A stretch of DNA of 64,000 nt from Alicyclobacillus sp. GTDB taxonomy: Bacteria > Bacillota > Bacilli > Alicyclobacillales > Alicyclobacillaceae. Below are positions 1 to 8,408 of this stretch, in pieces; position 1 is the stretch's first letter; every line of letters begins with the position of its first letter. The translations under genes were made by a program, and so were the position numbers. The DNA is taken from positions 1 to 64,000 of the forward strand of contig JAIMAY010000006.1 in the NCBI GenBank assembly GCA_023511725.1, written 5' to 3'. A model generated the notes under the pieces. It made no database searches and was not told where the DNA came from. It worked only from the letters and a program-made list of their open reading frames with translations.

Positions 1-332
1 ATGATGGTGCCGTGCGTCGTGAAGATCTGGTCGTAGTGCTCAGCGTCCAAGAACGTGTTGTTCGGGAACGCGAGCTGCGTGCGCATCAAAAGACCATCCA
101 CGCCGCCGCGGAACAGCATCAACAGTGCGCAGACCAGGTACATGATGCCGATCCGCTTGTGGTCCGTGGTCGTGATCCACTCTTTCCACAGCCACTTCCA
201 CTTCTTGAAGTAGGTCAGCGCGGCCACGATGCCGATGACGGTGAGGAGGATCAGCGCATCCGAACCCCAGATGAGCGGCCCCTCGTTCCACATCAGGTAC
301 GTGTCCGCGAATTGCCGAAATGCTTCCGGCAT
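1..332 (-). CDS. qoxB: Quinol oxidase subunit I, copy 1 (5' part; runs off the window)
   Basis: Partial gene: only the first 110 codons lie in the window. Subunit I of a heme-copper quinol oxidase carries the low-spin heme and the heme/CuB oxygen-reducing centre in the membrane. The visible part has one membrane segment (about residues 22-40), then the conserved [12 protein letters not shown] stretch that opens the oxidase core, then the start of the helix with TTHGTIM, where the low-spin heme His sits. It is nearly identical to the first 110 residues of the second copy at 4277. The ATG at 332 follows GGGAGG and lies 30 bp after the subunit II stop, so the two genes are one operon. Family assignment is firm; quinol rather than cytochrome c use is inferred from subunit II. 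Confidence 0.93.
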   Translation of the reverse strand, partial: MPEAFRQFADTYLMWNEGPLIWGSDALILLTVIGIVAALTYFKKWKWLWKEWITTTDHKRIGIMYLVCALLMLFRGGVDGLLMRTQLAFPNNTFLDAEHYDQIFTTHGTI

Positions 333-361
333 CCCTTCCAACCTCCCGTCCGTTCAAGCGG

Positions 362-1357
362 TCACTGACCGCTACTTTGGTTGCTGTCCGTGGATTCACC
401 CATGCCGGCCATGCCCGCCATCCCCGACATCCCGGACGTGGTGTTGGCGCCTGCGGATTGCGCTGACAGCCCGTTCGCCGACATCATGCCGGGCATATAC
501 CGGCCGCCGTCCTCCCAGACCACCTTGTCAAACAGTCCTGCCGGGAAGGAGGAATAGGACAACTCGCCCACCACGCTGGGCTGCTTGAGTGCCTGATAAC
601 CCGCCTCGGTCAGCGCGGGCGCAGTCTGCTTTACGCTCTGCACCCACTTCTGAAAATCGCTGTCCGACTTGGCCACCACGTTGAATGACATCTGCGCAAA
701 GCCCTTGCCTGTGAAATTGGCGCCGTGGCCGTAGTACGTGCCCGGCTGGTCCGCCTGCACCCACAGGCGCATCGCCATACCCGGCATGGTGTACTCCTGA
801 CCAGCCAGTTGCGGAACCCAGAACGAGTTCATCGGCGCATCCGATGTCAGGATGAACTGCACGGGGACGCCCGTCGGGATCTCGCAGTAGTTCACCGTCG
901 CGATGCCCTGGTCCGGGTACTGGAACAGCCACTTCCAGTCGAGCGAGGTGACCTCAATCGTCACGGGCTTGACATCCGCTTCCGGCGGCCGCGTCAAGGC
1001 GAATGTGGTCTTCGCCGTGTACGCGCCGAGGATGCCGACAATCACAATCGGAATCCCCCACCATACGATTTCAAGCGTCCGGTTATGAGACCACTTCGGC
1101 TGGTACGGCGCGGTGTTGCCCGGCACATCCCGGTACCGCCAGACGATGTACACCAGCAGCACCATGACCGGGACGACCACCACCAATACCAGCACCACGG
1201 ACAGGATGATAAGATCGTAAATCTGCTTAGACACCGGCCCTGCCGGGTGCAGCACGATGTACTCCGGACCGCATCCGGAGAGCGCCAACACCGCAAGCAG
1301 CGCGGTTCCTGCCAGTGCGGCCCGTGCCCGGACACCAGGTTTGGTCGGGCGCTCCAT
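362..1357 (-). CDS. qoxA: Quinol oxidase subunit II, copy 1 (lipoprotein)
   Basis: Subunit II of a heme-copper quinol oxidase, 331 aa. It starts with a lipoprotein signal peptide ending in LSGC, then two membrane helices and an outer cupredoxin-like domain (about 130-260). The CuA ligands of cytochrome c oxidases are missing: the usual Cys-rich loop reads YYGHGANFTGKGFAQM, as in QoxA/CyoA, which is why I call it a quinol oxidase. The C-terminus ends in a Met-rich run (GMSGMAGMAGMG). An upstream in-frame extension to 1480 exists, but the ATG at 1357 is preceded by AAGGGAG and directly begins the signal peptide. It is followed by subunit I. A Crp-type palindrome lies about 103 bp upstream. Confidence 0.93.
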   Translation of the reverse strand: MERPTKPGVRARAALAGTALLAVLALSGCGPEYIVLHPAGPVSKQIYDLIILSVVLVLVVVVPVMVLLVYIVWRYRDVPGNTAPYQPKWSHNRTLEIVWWGIPIVIVGILGAYTAKTTFALTRPPEADVKPVTIEVTSLDWKWLFQYPDQGIATVNYCEIPTGVPVQFILTSDAPMNSFWVPQLAGQEYTMPGMAMRLWVQADQPGTYYGHGANFTGKGFAQMSFNVVAKSDSDFQKWVQSVKQTAPALTEAGYQALKQPSVVGELSYSSFPAGLFDKVVWEDGGRYMPGMMSANGLSAQSAGANTTSGMSGMAGMAGMGESTDSNQSSGQ

Positions 1358-1459
1358 ACTCCTGCACTCCCTTCCCAGACTGCTGCCGCGCACCGCGGAT
1401 TCGCGGCTGCGCGGTCGTCGTCTTTCACCCCCAGCGTACGGCCCGCCCAGCCCAGTTCC

Positions 1460-1475
1460 TGTGCGCTTTGTCACA
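1460..1475. promoter_or_regulatory. Crp/Fnr-type operator candidate
   Basis: TGTGC, six bases, TCACA: nine of ten positions of the classical Crp-class site TGTGA-N6-TCACA. It lies 103 bp upstream of the minus-strand oxidase operon and in the same intergenic region as ctaA. The Crp-family protein encoded at 8409 carries the R-E-x-x-x-R recognition helix expected for such half-sites. The same arrangement of bases recurs at 24229. Binding is inference. Confidence 0.5.
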
Positions 1476-1548
1476 TCCACCGGCCAGCGCGCCGCGGTGT
1501 TTGCAAAGTGTTCAAAGGCTGATCCGGCGAGGCCGCGCGACAGGACGG

Positions 1549-1585
1549 GGAGACTCGTATACGGGTGAGCCCGGCTGAGAGTCCC
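1549..1585. other. Nested hairpin in the ctaA upstream region
   Basis: A seven-pair outer stem (GG/CC and GACTC/GAGTC, with one bulged A at 1551) encloses a small GGG-TGAG-CCC hairpin (1563-1572). It lies about 310 bp upstream of ctaA on the plus strand. The GGCTGAGA element resembles part of the TPP riboswitch, but the rest of that class is absent. I can assign no class; it may be a structured leader or an operator. Confidence 0.25.
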
Positions 1586-1897
1586 GACAGACTAGTCCGA
1601 TGGAAATGTATCCGTATGAGCAATCCGGGTCTCACGCACCTCGTGCAGCCATGCTATCGTCTGTGACAGCACCTCGGCCTGCTCAGGGTGAACTGTCGCG
1701 CCGGATGTCTGACCCATTGCACGCGCTTGCTCCCTTCCGAGGCCCTGCTGTGATATGTCGCACACCACGAACTGGAGACGTGTCGCAAACTGAGGCTGAG
1801 GTGCGAAGCCGCGGACAGCCCGCGCACGGGCGCGTCGGACAATCGAAGCGGGTTGTCCGTATGCTTCGACTCCAACTGCAAGGGAGATGGTGCCGTC

Positions 1898-2905
1898 ATG
1901 GCGCCGGAACAAGGAAGAAACCACCCATACATGGTGCGTACTCTGGCTTGGATGACCTTTACAGCGGTGTTTGTCATCAACATTCTTGGCTTTACGGATA
2001 CGGTCACTGGATCAGCCTTGGGGTGCGGCCGGAATTGGCCGCTCTGCAACGGAGAGTGGTGGCCCAGCACGTGGACGAAGGCCACTGCCATCGAATACAC
2101 GCACCGTGTGAGTGTCGTATTGGGTGGCGTGCTCATGATGGTATGGGCCATCATCGCATGGCGACGCTACCGCTTGTGGTGGGAAGCCCGCGCCGGCGTC
2201 ACCCTGATGCTGGGAGGTGTTCTGGTACAGGGCGTTCTCGGCGCACTGGCCGTGTTATTTGTGAACCCGACATGGGTCATGGCATTGCACATGGGTGTTG
2301 CGCTGCTGTCGTTGATAGGGGCGTACCAGTTGGCCATCGTGTCCACGAGGATAGAACAACAACTTGTTCGCTCCAGTATGGATACCGGGACCGGACACAT
2401 CTTAGCCCCATTTCAAATCCGGCCGGAACGGGTCGATCCGCGCTTCCGTCGCCTCGTCAGATGGGTTGTACCTTATGTGTTTGTCGCCGTTTATATCGGG
2501 GCCTACGTCGCCGAAAGCGGAACCGGTACGCTCGCGCTCGGTTGGCCCCTCCCGCAGGAGTCACCGGCCGTGGGGTGGCCCTTTTGGGTTGATGTCGTGC
2601 ATCGCTCTGTTGCGCTCAGTCTCTTGTTGTGGATGGCCATTCTGTACGGCCGCAGCCGAAAGTTTGCGGAGTACCCGCAATTGCGGCGTGGAGCCGGCGC
2701 AGCATTGACGCTGGTGATTCTGCAAGCATTGAGCGGAGCATATCTGATTGCAAGTCACCTGAGCGTGTTTGCGTTTCTGATTCATGCTTCCATCGTGTCC
2801 TGCTTGGTATGTGTATTGTGTCAGCTCGCTCTGGAAGTCGGCGGAGATCAACGGCCGGTGTTGTCTCCGCAGTGGAGCATCGGCCGGCGACCGGAAACAG
2901 CGTAA
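1898..2905 (+). CDS. ctaA: Heme A synthase
   Basis: CtaA/Cox15 oxidises the C8 methyl of heme O to a formyl group, giving heme A for the oxidases on either side. The 335-aa protein has eight predicted membrane helices. It shows the catalytic E-x-x-H-R motif (IEYTHR), three further conserved His (LHMGVA, VVHRSV, IHASIV) and the paired outer-loop cysteines of the Bacillus type (CGRNWPLC). The reading frame is open back to 1853, but the ATG at 1898 has a GGGAG Shine-Dalgarno sequence at the right distance. It sits alone between the two divergent quinol oxidase operons, with ctaB at the end of the second. Heme A presence would make the oxidases aa3-type. Confidence 0.93.
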   Translation: MAPEQGRNHPYMVRTLAWMTFTAVFVINILGFTDTVTGSALGCGRNWPLCNGEWWPSTWTKATAIEYTHRVSVVLGGVLMMVWAIIAWRRYRLWWEARAGVTLMLGGVLVQGVLGALAVLFVNPTWVMALHMGVALLSLIGAYQLAIVSTRIEQQLVRSSMDTGTGHILAPFQIRPERVDPRFRRLVRWVVPYVFVAVYIGAYVAESGTGTLALGWPLPQESPAVGWPFWVDVVHRSVALSLLLWMAILYGRSRKFAEYPQLRRGAGAALTLVILQALSGAYLIASHLSVFAFLIHASIVSCLVCVLCQLALEVGGDQRPVLSPQWSIGRRPETA

Positions 2906-3307
2906 GGCATCTCCGTACGCTGCGGGGTTCGGCGATTTTTCTCGAGCCATCGGCGGCAGAATCCCTCGTATTTGACCCCGCAGCTTCCGTCACCCGCTTT
3001 TACCTGCGTTCCTGCCGAGGATCCATCCTCGTGCGACCCACAGTGTGAGGCGCCGCTTCATCCCCTCCTCATGCACTAGTACCTCCGCACTATCTTCGAC
3101 TGCGCGTTTCGTGTCTTACGGAGAAGGGCGGCAGAGAGTACCATGTCGCCAGTACCTCAGGAAACAGATGAAGTTCTGTTCCCCGACCTCGCTGGGCCTG
3201 CTGGTTGACGAACACCGCAGTGCCACGAACCGCATTCCGGACAGCAGAGACGCCAGCGGGCGGGGACCTCGAGGTACGAAATTCAATGTAAGGAGGGAGA
3301 GATTGAG
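2906..3307. other. Intergenic region between ctaA and the second oxidase operon
   Basis: About 400 bases without a credible gene. I see no terminator with a T-run after ctaA and no clear promoter. The only recognisable element is the GGAGGG ribosome binding site just before 3308. The promoter of the second quinol oxidase operon probably lies here. Confidence 0.4.
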
Positions 3308-4252
3308 ATGCCCCGTAATCCAGCACGGAGGCGCATCATCAGCACAGCGGCTGTCGTCACGGGCTTGCTGTGGCTGGCGACCGGCTGTGGACCCGAGTAT
3401 TTGGTCCTGCATCCGGTCGGTCCCGTAGGTCGGCAGGAACTTAACCTCATCGTCCTGTCCACCATTCTTGTACTCGTCGTCATCGTGACGGTGTTTGGGT
3501 TGTTGTTCTACGTCGTTTGGCGCTATCGTGACAAGCCCGACAACTCGGCACCATACAGACCGGAGTGGTCTGAAAGTCGCAAGCTCGAAATCTTGTGGTG
3601 GGCCATTCCGATTGTCATTGTCGGTATTCTCGGAAGCTTTACCGTGAAAACCACGTATGCCTTGGTGCGTCCACCGGAGCAAAATGTGAAGCCGTTGACC
3701 GTTCAGGTGGTCTCCCTGAACTGGAAATGGCTGTTCCTCTATCCTGATCAACACGTGGCGACAGTGAACTACTGCGAGATTCCAACGGGCGTGCCGGTTC
3801 AATTTGAGCTAACGGCCGATGCTCCGATGAACTCGTTCTGGGTACCGCAACTCGGCGGACAGGAATATCTGATGCCGGGCATGGCCATGCAGTTGTGGCT
3901 GCAGGCTGACGAGCCGGCCACCTACTACGGCCACGGCGCCAACTTCACCGGGGAAGGGTTTGCCCACGATGAGTTCCGCGTGGTCGCCGTACCGGCGTCC
4001 GACTTCCAAGAATGGACCAAGCAGTTGCAACAAAGCGCCCCGGCGCTGACACAGGCGGGCTATGAGCAACTGAAGAAACCCGGCCTCATGGGCACTGCAT
4101 CCTACGGATCGTTCCCGCCCGAATTGTTCAAGGACATCGTGTGGACAGACGGTGGGCGATACATGCCGGGAATGATGGACATGGTGTCCAAACCGGCCGG
4201 CATGACAAATGCGGCCACCGGGATGAATGCCATGTCGGGTATGGGACATTGA
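3308..4252 (+). CDS. qoxA: Quinol oxidase subunit II, copy 2 (lipoprotein)
   Basis: Second, full-length operon's subunit II, 314 aa. A lipoprotein signal ends in LATGC; two membrane helices follow (about 42-66 and 88-110), then the outer domain. As in copy 1 the CuA cysteines are replaced (YYGHGANFTGEGFAHDEF), pointing to quinol rather than cytochrome c as donor. The C-terminus is Met-rich again (GMTNAATGMNAMSGMGH). Start ATG follows AAGGAGGGAGAG at ideal spacing. It is the first gene of qoxABCD-ctaB, 24 bp before subunit I. High similarity to copy 1 over the whole domain shows an operon duplication. Confidence 0.95.
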   Translation: MPRNPARRRIISTAAVVTGLLWLATGCGPEYLVLHPVGPVGRQELNLIVLSTILVLVVIVTVFGLLFYVVWRYRDKPDNSAPYRPEWSESRKLEILWWAIPIVIVGILGSFTVKTTYALVRPPEQNVKPLTVQVVSLNWKWLFLYPDQHVATVNYCEIPTGVPVQFELTADAPMNSFWVPQLGGQEYLMPGMAMQLWLQADEPATYYGHGANFTGEGFAHDEFRVVAVPASDFQEWTKQLQQSAPALTQAGYEQLKKPGLMGTASYGSFPPELFKDIVWTDGGRYMPGMMDMVSKPAGMTNAATGMNAMSGMGH

Positions 4253-4276
4253 AGCAAGGAAAGGAGTGAACCCTGC

Positions 4277-6247
4277 GTGCTTTCCGCGTTAAAGCAATTC
4301 GGCGACACGTATCTGATGTGGCAAGAGGGTCCGCTGATTTGGATCTCTGACATCCTCATTCTGGTCACCCTCATCGCCATTGTGGCCGCCCTCACCTACT
4401 TCAAGAAGTGGAAATGGCTGTGGAAAGAGTGGTTGACGACTGTCGATCACAAAAAGATCGGCATCATGTACCTGATCTGCGCGCTGCTGATGTTTTTCCG
4501 CGGCGGCGTCGACGGTTTGTTGATGCGTACCCAGCTCGCGTTCCCGAACAACACGTTCTTGGACGCTGAGCACTACGACCAGATCTTCACGACGCACGGC
4601 ACCATCATGATCTTGTTCATGGCGATGCCGTTCATCTTCGCGCTGTTCAATATTGCGGTACCGTTACAGATTGGCGCGCGAGACGTCGCGTTCCCGTATC
4701 TGAATGCGATTAGTTTCTGGCTGTTCTTCTTCGCAGCGCTCTTGTTCAACATTGCGTTTGTATTCGGGGGTTCCCCCGACGCAGGCTGGACGAGTTATCC
4801 GCCGTTGACGGAATTGGGATTCGATCCGGGGCCCGGTGAGAACTTCTACCTTCTGTCACTCCAGATTTCCGGCATTGGCACCATTGCAACGGGAATCAAC
4901 TTCATCGCGACCATTCTCAAGTGCCGCGCACCGGGCATGACGCTGATGCGGATGCCGCTGTTCACATGGGCGGTGTTGGCATCCAGCATTATCATCCTGT
5001 CGGTGTTTCCGGCACTGACCGTGGCGCTCGCGTTGTTGATGCTCGACCGAATCTTCGGGACGCATTTCTTCACCATCTTGCATGGTGGAAACCCCATGAT
5101 GTTCGTCAACCTCTTCTGGGTGTGGGGGCACCCTGAGGTCTATATTGTCGTGCTGGTTGCTTTCGGGGTTTACTCGGAGGTTGTAGCCACGTTCTCGCGG
5201 AAACGGATTTTCGGTTACGCTTCGATGGTTGCTTCATTGATGGCCATCACGGTGGTGGGAGATATCACCTGGGTTCATCACTTCTTCACGATGGGCGCGG
5301 GTCCTGACGTCAACTCGTTCTTTGCGGTCACCACGATGATGGTCGGCATTCCGACGGGTGTGAAGATCTTCAACTGGCTGATGACGATGTATCAAGGGCG
5401 GATTCGGCTTACGCTGCCCATGCTGTGGACGCTTGCGTTCATTGCCTGCTTCGTGATTGCGGGCGCCACAGGAGTCATGCTGGCGGCGGCTCCGGCGGAT
5501 TACCAGTTCCATAACAGTTACTTCTTGGTCGCTCACTTCCACCAGGCGCTGATTGGCGGCGTCGTGTTTGGCATGCTGGCCGGAATGTACTACTGGTGGC
5601 CGAAGATGTTCGGGTTCAAGCTCGACGAGCGGCTCGGCCGCTGGGCTTTCTGGTTGTACAATATCGGCTTCTACGTCTGCTTCATGCCGCAGTACGCGCT
5701 GGGTCTGATGGGCATGCAACGGCGCATGTACACCTATCCAGCCGGTATGGGTTGGGGCACGTTGAACTTCGTGTCGACCATCGGCGCCTACATGATGGGT
5801 GTGGCATTCCTCGTCATCGTGGCGCAGGTGCTCTACAGCATCAAGTACGGAGAACGAGACGTCACGGGCGATCCGTGGGATGGACGCACCCTCGAGTGGT
5901 CGCTGCCTTCCCCGGTTCCGCATTATAACTTTGCGGTCATCCCGACCGTCACTGGGCGTGACATGTGGTGGACCCTCAAACAGGAGGGACGCACGGAGGA
6001 ACTGCGGCCGCGGCCGGAGGACATCCGTGACGTCCATATGCCCAAGAATTCGGGCCGACCGTTCCTGATGGGCGTCGCGTTCTTTGTCGCGGGCTTGGGC
6101 TTCTGCTTCTGGTGGTACGGCCTCGCCGTCCTTGGCTTGCTGGGCGTTGCGGCATGCCTGTTGCTGCGGTCCTTCGAGTATGACGATGAACACGAAATTC
6201 CCGCGGAAGAAATTCGGCATGTGGAAGCGAGCCTAGGGAGGTTGTGA
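4277..6247 (+). CDS. qoxB: Quinol oxidase subunit I, copy 2
   Basis: Catalytic subunit (656 aa) that reduces oxygen to water while pumping protons. An extra N-terminal helix precedes the 12-helix core, and more helices follow at the C-terminus, as in QoxB/CyoB. Visible metal ligands: the low-spin heme His in TTHGTIM; the CuB His and cross-linked Tyr in GHPEVY; the CuB His pair in VHHFFTMG; the heme ligands in HNSYFLVAHFHQ. GHPEV marks an A-type heme-copper oxidase. The start is GTG at 4277, ten bases after AAAGGAG. The last codons run into the ribosome binding site of subunit III. Confidence 0.96.
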   Translation: MLSALKQFGDTYLMWQEGPLIWISDILILVTLIAIVAALTYFKKWKWLWKEWLTTVDHKKIGIMYLICALLMFFRGGVDGLLMRTQLAFPNNTFLDAEHYDQIFTTHGTIMILFMAMPFIFALFNIAVPLQIGARDVAFPYLNAISFWLFFFAALLFNIAFVFGGSPDAGWTSYPPLTELGFDPGPGENFYLLSLQISGIGTIATGINFIATILKCRAPGMTLMRMPLFTWAVLASSIIILSVFPALTVALALLMLDRIFGTHFFTILHGGNPMMFVNLFWVWGHPEVYIVVLVAFGVYSEVVATFSRKRIFGYASMVASLMAITVVGDITWVHHFFTMGAGPDVNSFFAVTTMMVGIPTGVKIFNWLMTMYQGRIRLTLPMLWTLAFIACFVIAGATGVMLAAAPADYQFHNSYFLVAHFHQALIGGVVFGMLAGMYYWWPKMFGFKLDERLGRWAFWLYNIGFYVCFMPQYALGLMGMQRRMYTYPAGMGWGTLNFVSTIGAYMMGVAFLVIVAQVLYSIKYGERDVTGDPWDGRTLEWSLPSPVPHYNFAVIPTVTGRDMWWTLKQEGRTEELRPRPEDIRDVHMPKNSGRPFLMGVAFFVAGLGFCFWWYGLAVLGLLGVAACLLLRSFEYDDEHEIPAEEIRHVEASLGRL

Positions 6248-6249
6248 CG

Positions 6250-6876
6250 ATGTCGATGACGCTTGAACGGTCTGGCGTGCGTATGGCCTCGCCAGACCGC
6301 CCTTTGGAGTATTCGCGCCCGCTGGAGTCCACGCGCATCTTTGGGTTTTGGTTGTTCATGGCAACCGATATGTTGCTGTTTGCCTGCCTGTTCGCAACAT
6401 ATCTCATCTTGGTGACGCACACAGACGGCGGGCCTACCGCTCGCGACCTGTTCGATGTGCCGGGATTCACGGCGGAAACGCTGATCTTGCTCACCAGCAG
6501 CTTTACAGGCGGGTTGGCGACCTACGCCATGCGTCGCCGCCGGCTTGGTCTGACCCTCTCGCTGCTGGCCGTCACGATGCTGCTCGGCATTGCGTTCGTC
6601 AGCTTCGAGGCATCTGAGTTCATCCACTACGCCCACATTGGAGCGACGTGGCAACGGAGTGCCTTCTTGTCAGCCTTCTTTACGCTTGTGGGCACGCACG
6701 GCAGTCACGTCTCGCTCGGAATCGTGTGGATGCTGTCCATCATGATTCAGTTGGCTCGCCGCGGTTTGACACCCGTCACAGCGCGGAAGGTATTCATCGT
6801 CAATCTGTACTGGCATTTCCTTGACGTGGTGTGGGTGTTTATCTTCACGGTTGTCTATCTGATGGGGGTGATGTGA
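6250..6876 (+). CDS. qoxC: Quinol oxidase subunit III
   Basis: Integral membrane subunit III, 208 aa with five predicted helices and family motifs FGFWLFMATDMLLFA, GTHGSHVSLG and YWHFLDVVWVFIF. It supports proton uptake and stability of subunit I. The Shine-Dalgarno AGGGAGG at 6235-6241 is eight bases from the ATG at 6250, favouring it over an in-frame GTG at 6244 that abuts the Shine-Dalgarno sequence. The gene is 2 bp from subunit I and 1 bp from subunit IV, so translation is probably coupled. Confidence 0.94.
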   Translation: MSMTLERSGVRMASPDRPLEYSRPLESTRIFGFWLFMATDMLLFACLFATYLILVTHTDGGPTARDLFDVPGFTAETLILLTSSFTGGLATYAMRRRRLGLTLSLLAVTMLLGIAFVSFEASEFIHYAHIGATWQRSAFLSAFFTLVGTHGSHVSLGIVWMLSIMIQLARRGLTPVTARKVFIVNLYWHFLDVVWVFIFTVVYLMGVM

Positions 6877-6877
6877 G

Positions 6878-7216
6878 ATGAAGGTAGCCTACAATGAGAC
6901 GCTCGCAGAAAAGCCATCTCATTCTCACGCGTCGTTGAAGAAATATGTACTGGGTTACGTTGCGTCTCTTGTTCTCACAGTCATCGCACTGTGGTTGGTC
7001 CTGACACATGGATTCAGCAGGCAACCTCTCACGCTCATGATTTTATTGCTCGCTGCATTGCAGGTGATTGTTCAACTATTCCTCTTTATGCACGTGACAG
7101 AAGGAGATGACGGACCGCCGTTTCACAGCGTGGCTGTCACCATGGGATTTCTGTTCACACTCATTTTCGTCCTCGGGTCGGTGTGGGTCATGTCCTTCCA
7201 TTCCGCCGTGTCATGA
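6878..7216 (+). CDS. qoxD: Quinol oxidase subunit IV
   Basis: Small subunit IV, 112 aa with three membrane helices and the typical LQVIVQLFLFMHV stretch of the CyoD/QoxD family; it aids assembly of the CuB site. A short polar N-terminus with His residues (SHSHASLKK) precedes the first helix. It begins one base after subunit III and is followed 27 bp later by ctaB, as in other quinol oxidase operons. Confidence 0.93.
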   Translation: MKVAYNETLAEKPSHSHASLKKYVLGYVASLVLTVIALWLVLTHGFSRQPLTLMILLLAALQVIVQLFLFMHVTEGDDGPPFHSVAVTMGFLFTLIFVLGSVWVMSFHSAVS

Positions 7217-7243
7217 ACGAAACGACGAGAGGGGAAACCAGCT

Positions 7244-8167
7244 GTGAATTCCGTCCCGGAAGGTTACGGCGTACCAGCCTACGCCGGGCAGATTCGACGA
7301 TTGCTGCAGCGCGTGCAGCCCTATGTTCAGCTCGTAAAGCCGCGGATCCTGGCGATGTTGATCTTCACCGAGTATTGCGCGATGGTGGCAGCGGTGAAAG
7401 GGGTGCCGTCACTGCGTCCGACGTTTTCCGCGGTACTTGGACTTGCGCTCACGGCAGGCGGTGCTGCCGCCATCAACATGTGGTATGAACGTGATATTGA
7501 CGCCCACATGGAACGGACAGCGCACCGACCGCTCGTAACCGGCGCCGTCGCCCCGCGCACGGCGCTGTGGCTCGGGCTGGGACTGGGTGCCCTCGGCGTC
7601 GCTTGGCTCACGGCCACGGTTGGCATCTGGCCCGCAGCCTTGGCCCTCGCAGGTTACTTCTATTACGCGGTCGTATACACGATGTGGCTGAAACGGCGCA
7701 CCCCGGCCAACATCGTGATCGGCGGCGGAGCCGGAGCTATCCCGCCGCTGATTGGGTGGGCGGCCGTCACCGGTCGGCCGGCATGGGCCGCCTGGCTGAT
7801 GTCTTTCATTATCTTCCTGTGGACGCCACCACACTTTTGGAGCCTGGCGCTGTACAGGGCCACCGACTATGCACGGGCAAAGGTGCCAATGATGCCGCAA
7901 GTGCGAGGTGCGGCGGCAACCAAGCGCCGTATGGTGGTCTATGCCACACTGCTGCTTGGCGCGTCCGCAGCACTCACTGGTACAATGCGTCACCCACTCA
8001 TGTACTTGGCTGGTGCGGCTTTGCTGGGTCTGTGGTTCTGGCTGGGCAATTGGCGGCTGTTGCGGGCGTCTGATGCGGATACAACATGGGCAAGGCGAAC
8101 GTTTGTGGCGTCTTTGCTGTACCTGCCCGCGTACTTCGCTTGGATGGCACTGTGTGCTGTGGTGTGA
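7244..8167 (+). CDS. ctaB: Protoheme IX farnesyltransferase (heme O synthase)
   Basis: CtaB/CyoE transfers a farnesyl group to heme B to make heme O, the substrate of CtaA. The 307-aa UbiA-family membrane protein has about nine helices, the first allylic diphosphate-binding motif (NMWYERDIDAHMERTAHRP) and the second conserved loop (DYARAKVPMMPQVRG). The GTG start follows GAGAGGGG. It is the last gene of the oxidase operon and is followed by a strong terminator at 8259. Confidence 0.95.
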   Translation: MNSVPEGYGVPAYAGQIRRLLQRVQPYVQLVKPRILAMLIFTEYCAMVAAVKGVPSLRPTFSAVLGLALTAGGAAAINMWYERDIDAHMERTAHRPLVTGAVAPRTALWLGLGLGALGVAWLTATVGIWPAALALAGYFYYAVVYTMWLKRRTPANIVIGGGAGAIPPLIGWAAVTGRPAWAAWLMSFIIFLWTPPHFWSLALYRATDYARAKVPMMPQVRGAAATKRRMVVYATLLLGASAALTGTMRHPLMYLAGAALLGLWFWLGNWRLLRASDADTTWARRTFVASLLYLPAYFAWMALCAVV

Positions 8168-8258
8168 GAACGCTGACCCTGTACCCATATGATAGTGTTG
8201 ACGTCCACTCGTCGCCGGATCCAAAAACGGGACATATAACCTGTCGCCAGCTACCCCG

Positions 8259-8291
8259 ACGGCGCACCCTCATAAAGGGTGCGCCGTTTTG
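8259..8291 (+). terminator. Rho-independent terminator of the qox-ctaB operon
   Basis: A perfect 12-bp stem (ACGGCGCACCCT / AGGGTGCGCCGT) with loop CATAA, followed by TTTTG. It lies 90 bp after the ctaB stop. Confidence 0.9.
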
Positions 8292-8325
8292 CACTGCCTC
8301 GCTCGAATCCCCGCGAACGTCCACG

Positions 8326-8352
8326 AAAAACGCCGGAGATCAGATCTCCGGC
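8326..8352 (-). terminator. Rho-independent terminator of the Crp-family regulator
   Basis: On the minus strand a 9-bp stem GCCGGAGAT/ATCTCCGGC with a 3-base loop is followed by GTTTTT. It sits 57 bp past the regulator's stop and faces the terminator of the oxidase operon. Confidence 0.85.
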
Positions 8353-8408
8353 TGCCCCGTTTCCCGCCATATCGATTTCGTCCGCCACCGTGCGACAGCC
8401 CCGCCGGG

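Noticed and set aside
1563-1600. TPP riboswitch, because of GGCTGAGA
   Set aside because: The second conserved half (GAACCTGATCTGG-type) is absent and the downstream gene ctaA has no link to thiamine.
5234-6220. Minus-strand open frame of 328 codons over quinol oxidase subunit I
   Set aside because: Antisense shadow; charged low-complexity product, and the plus-strand gene is certain.
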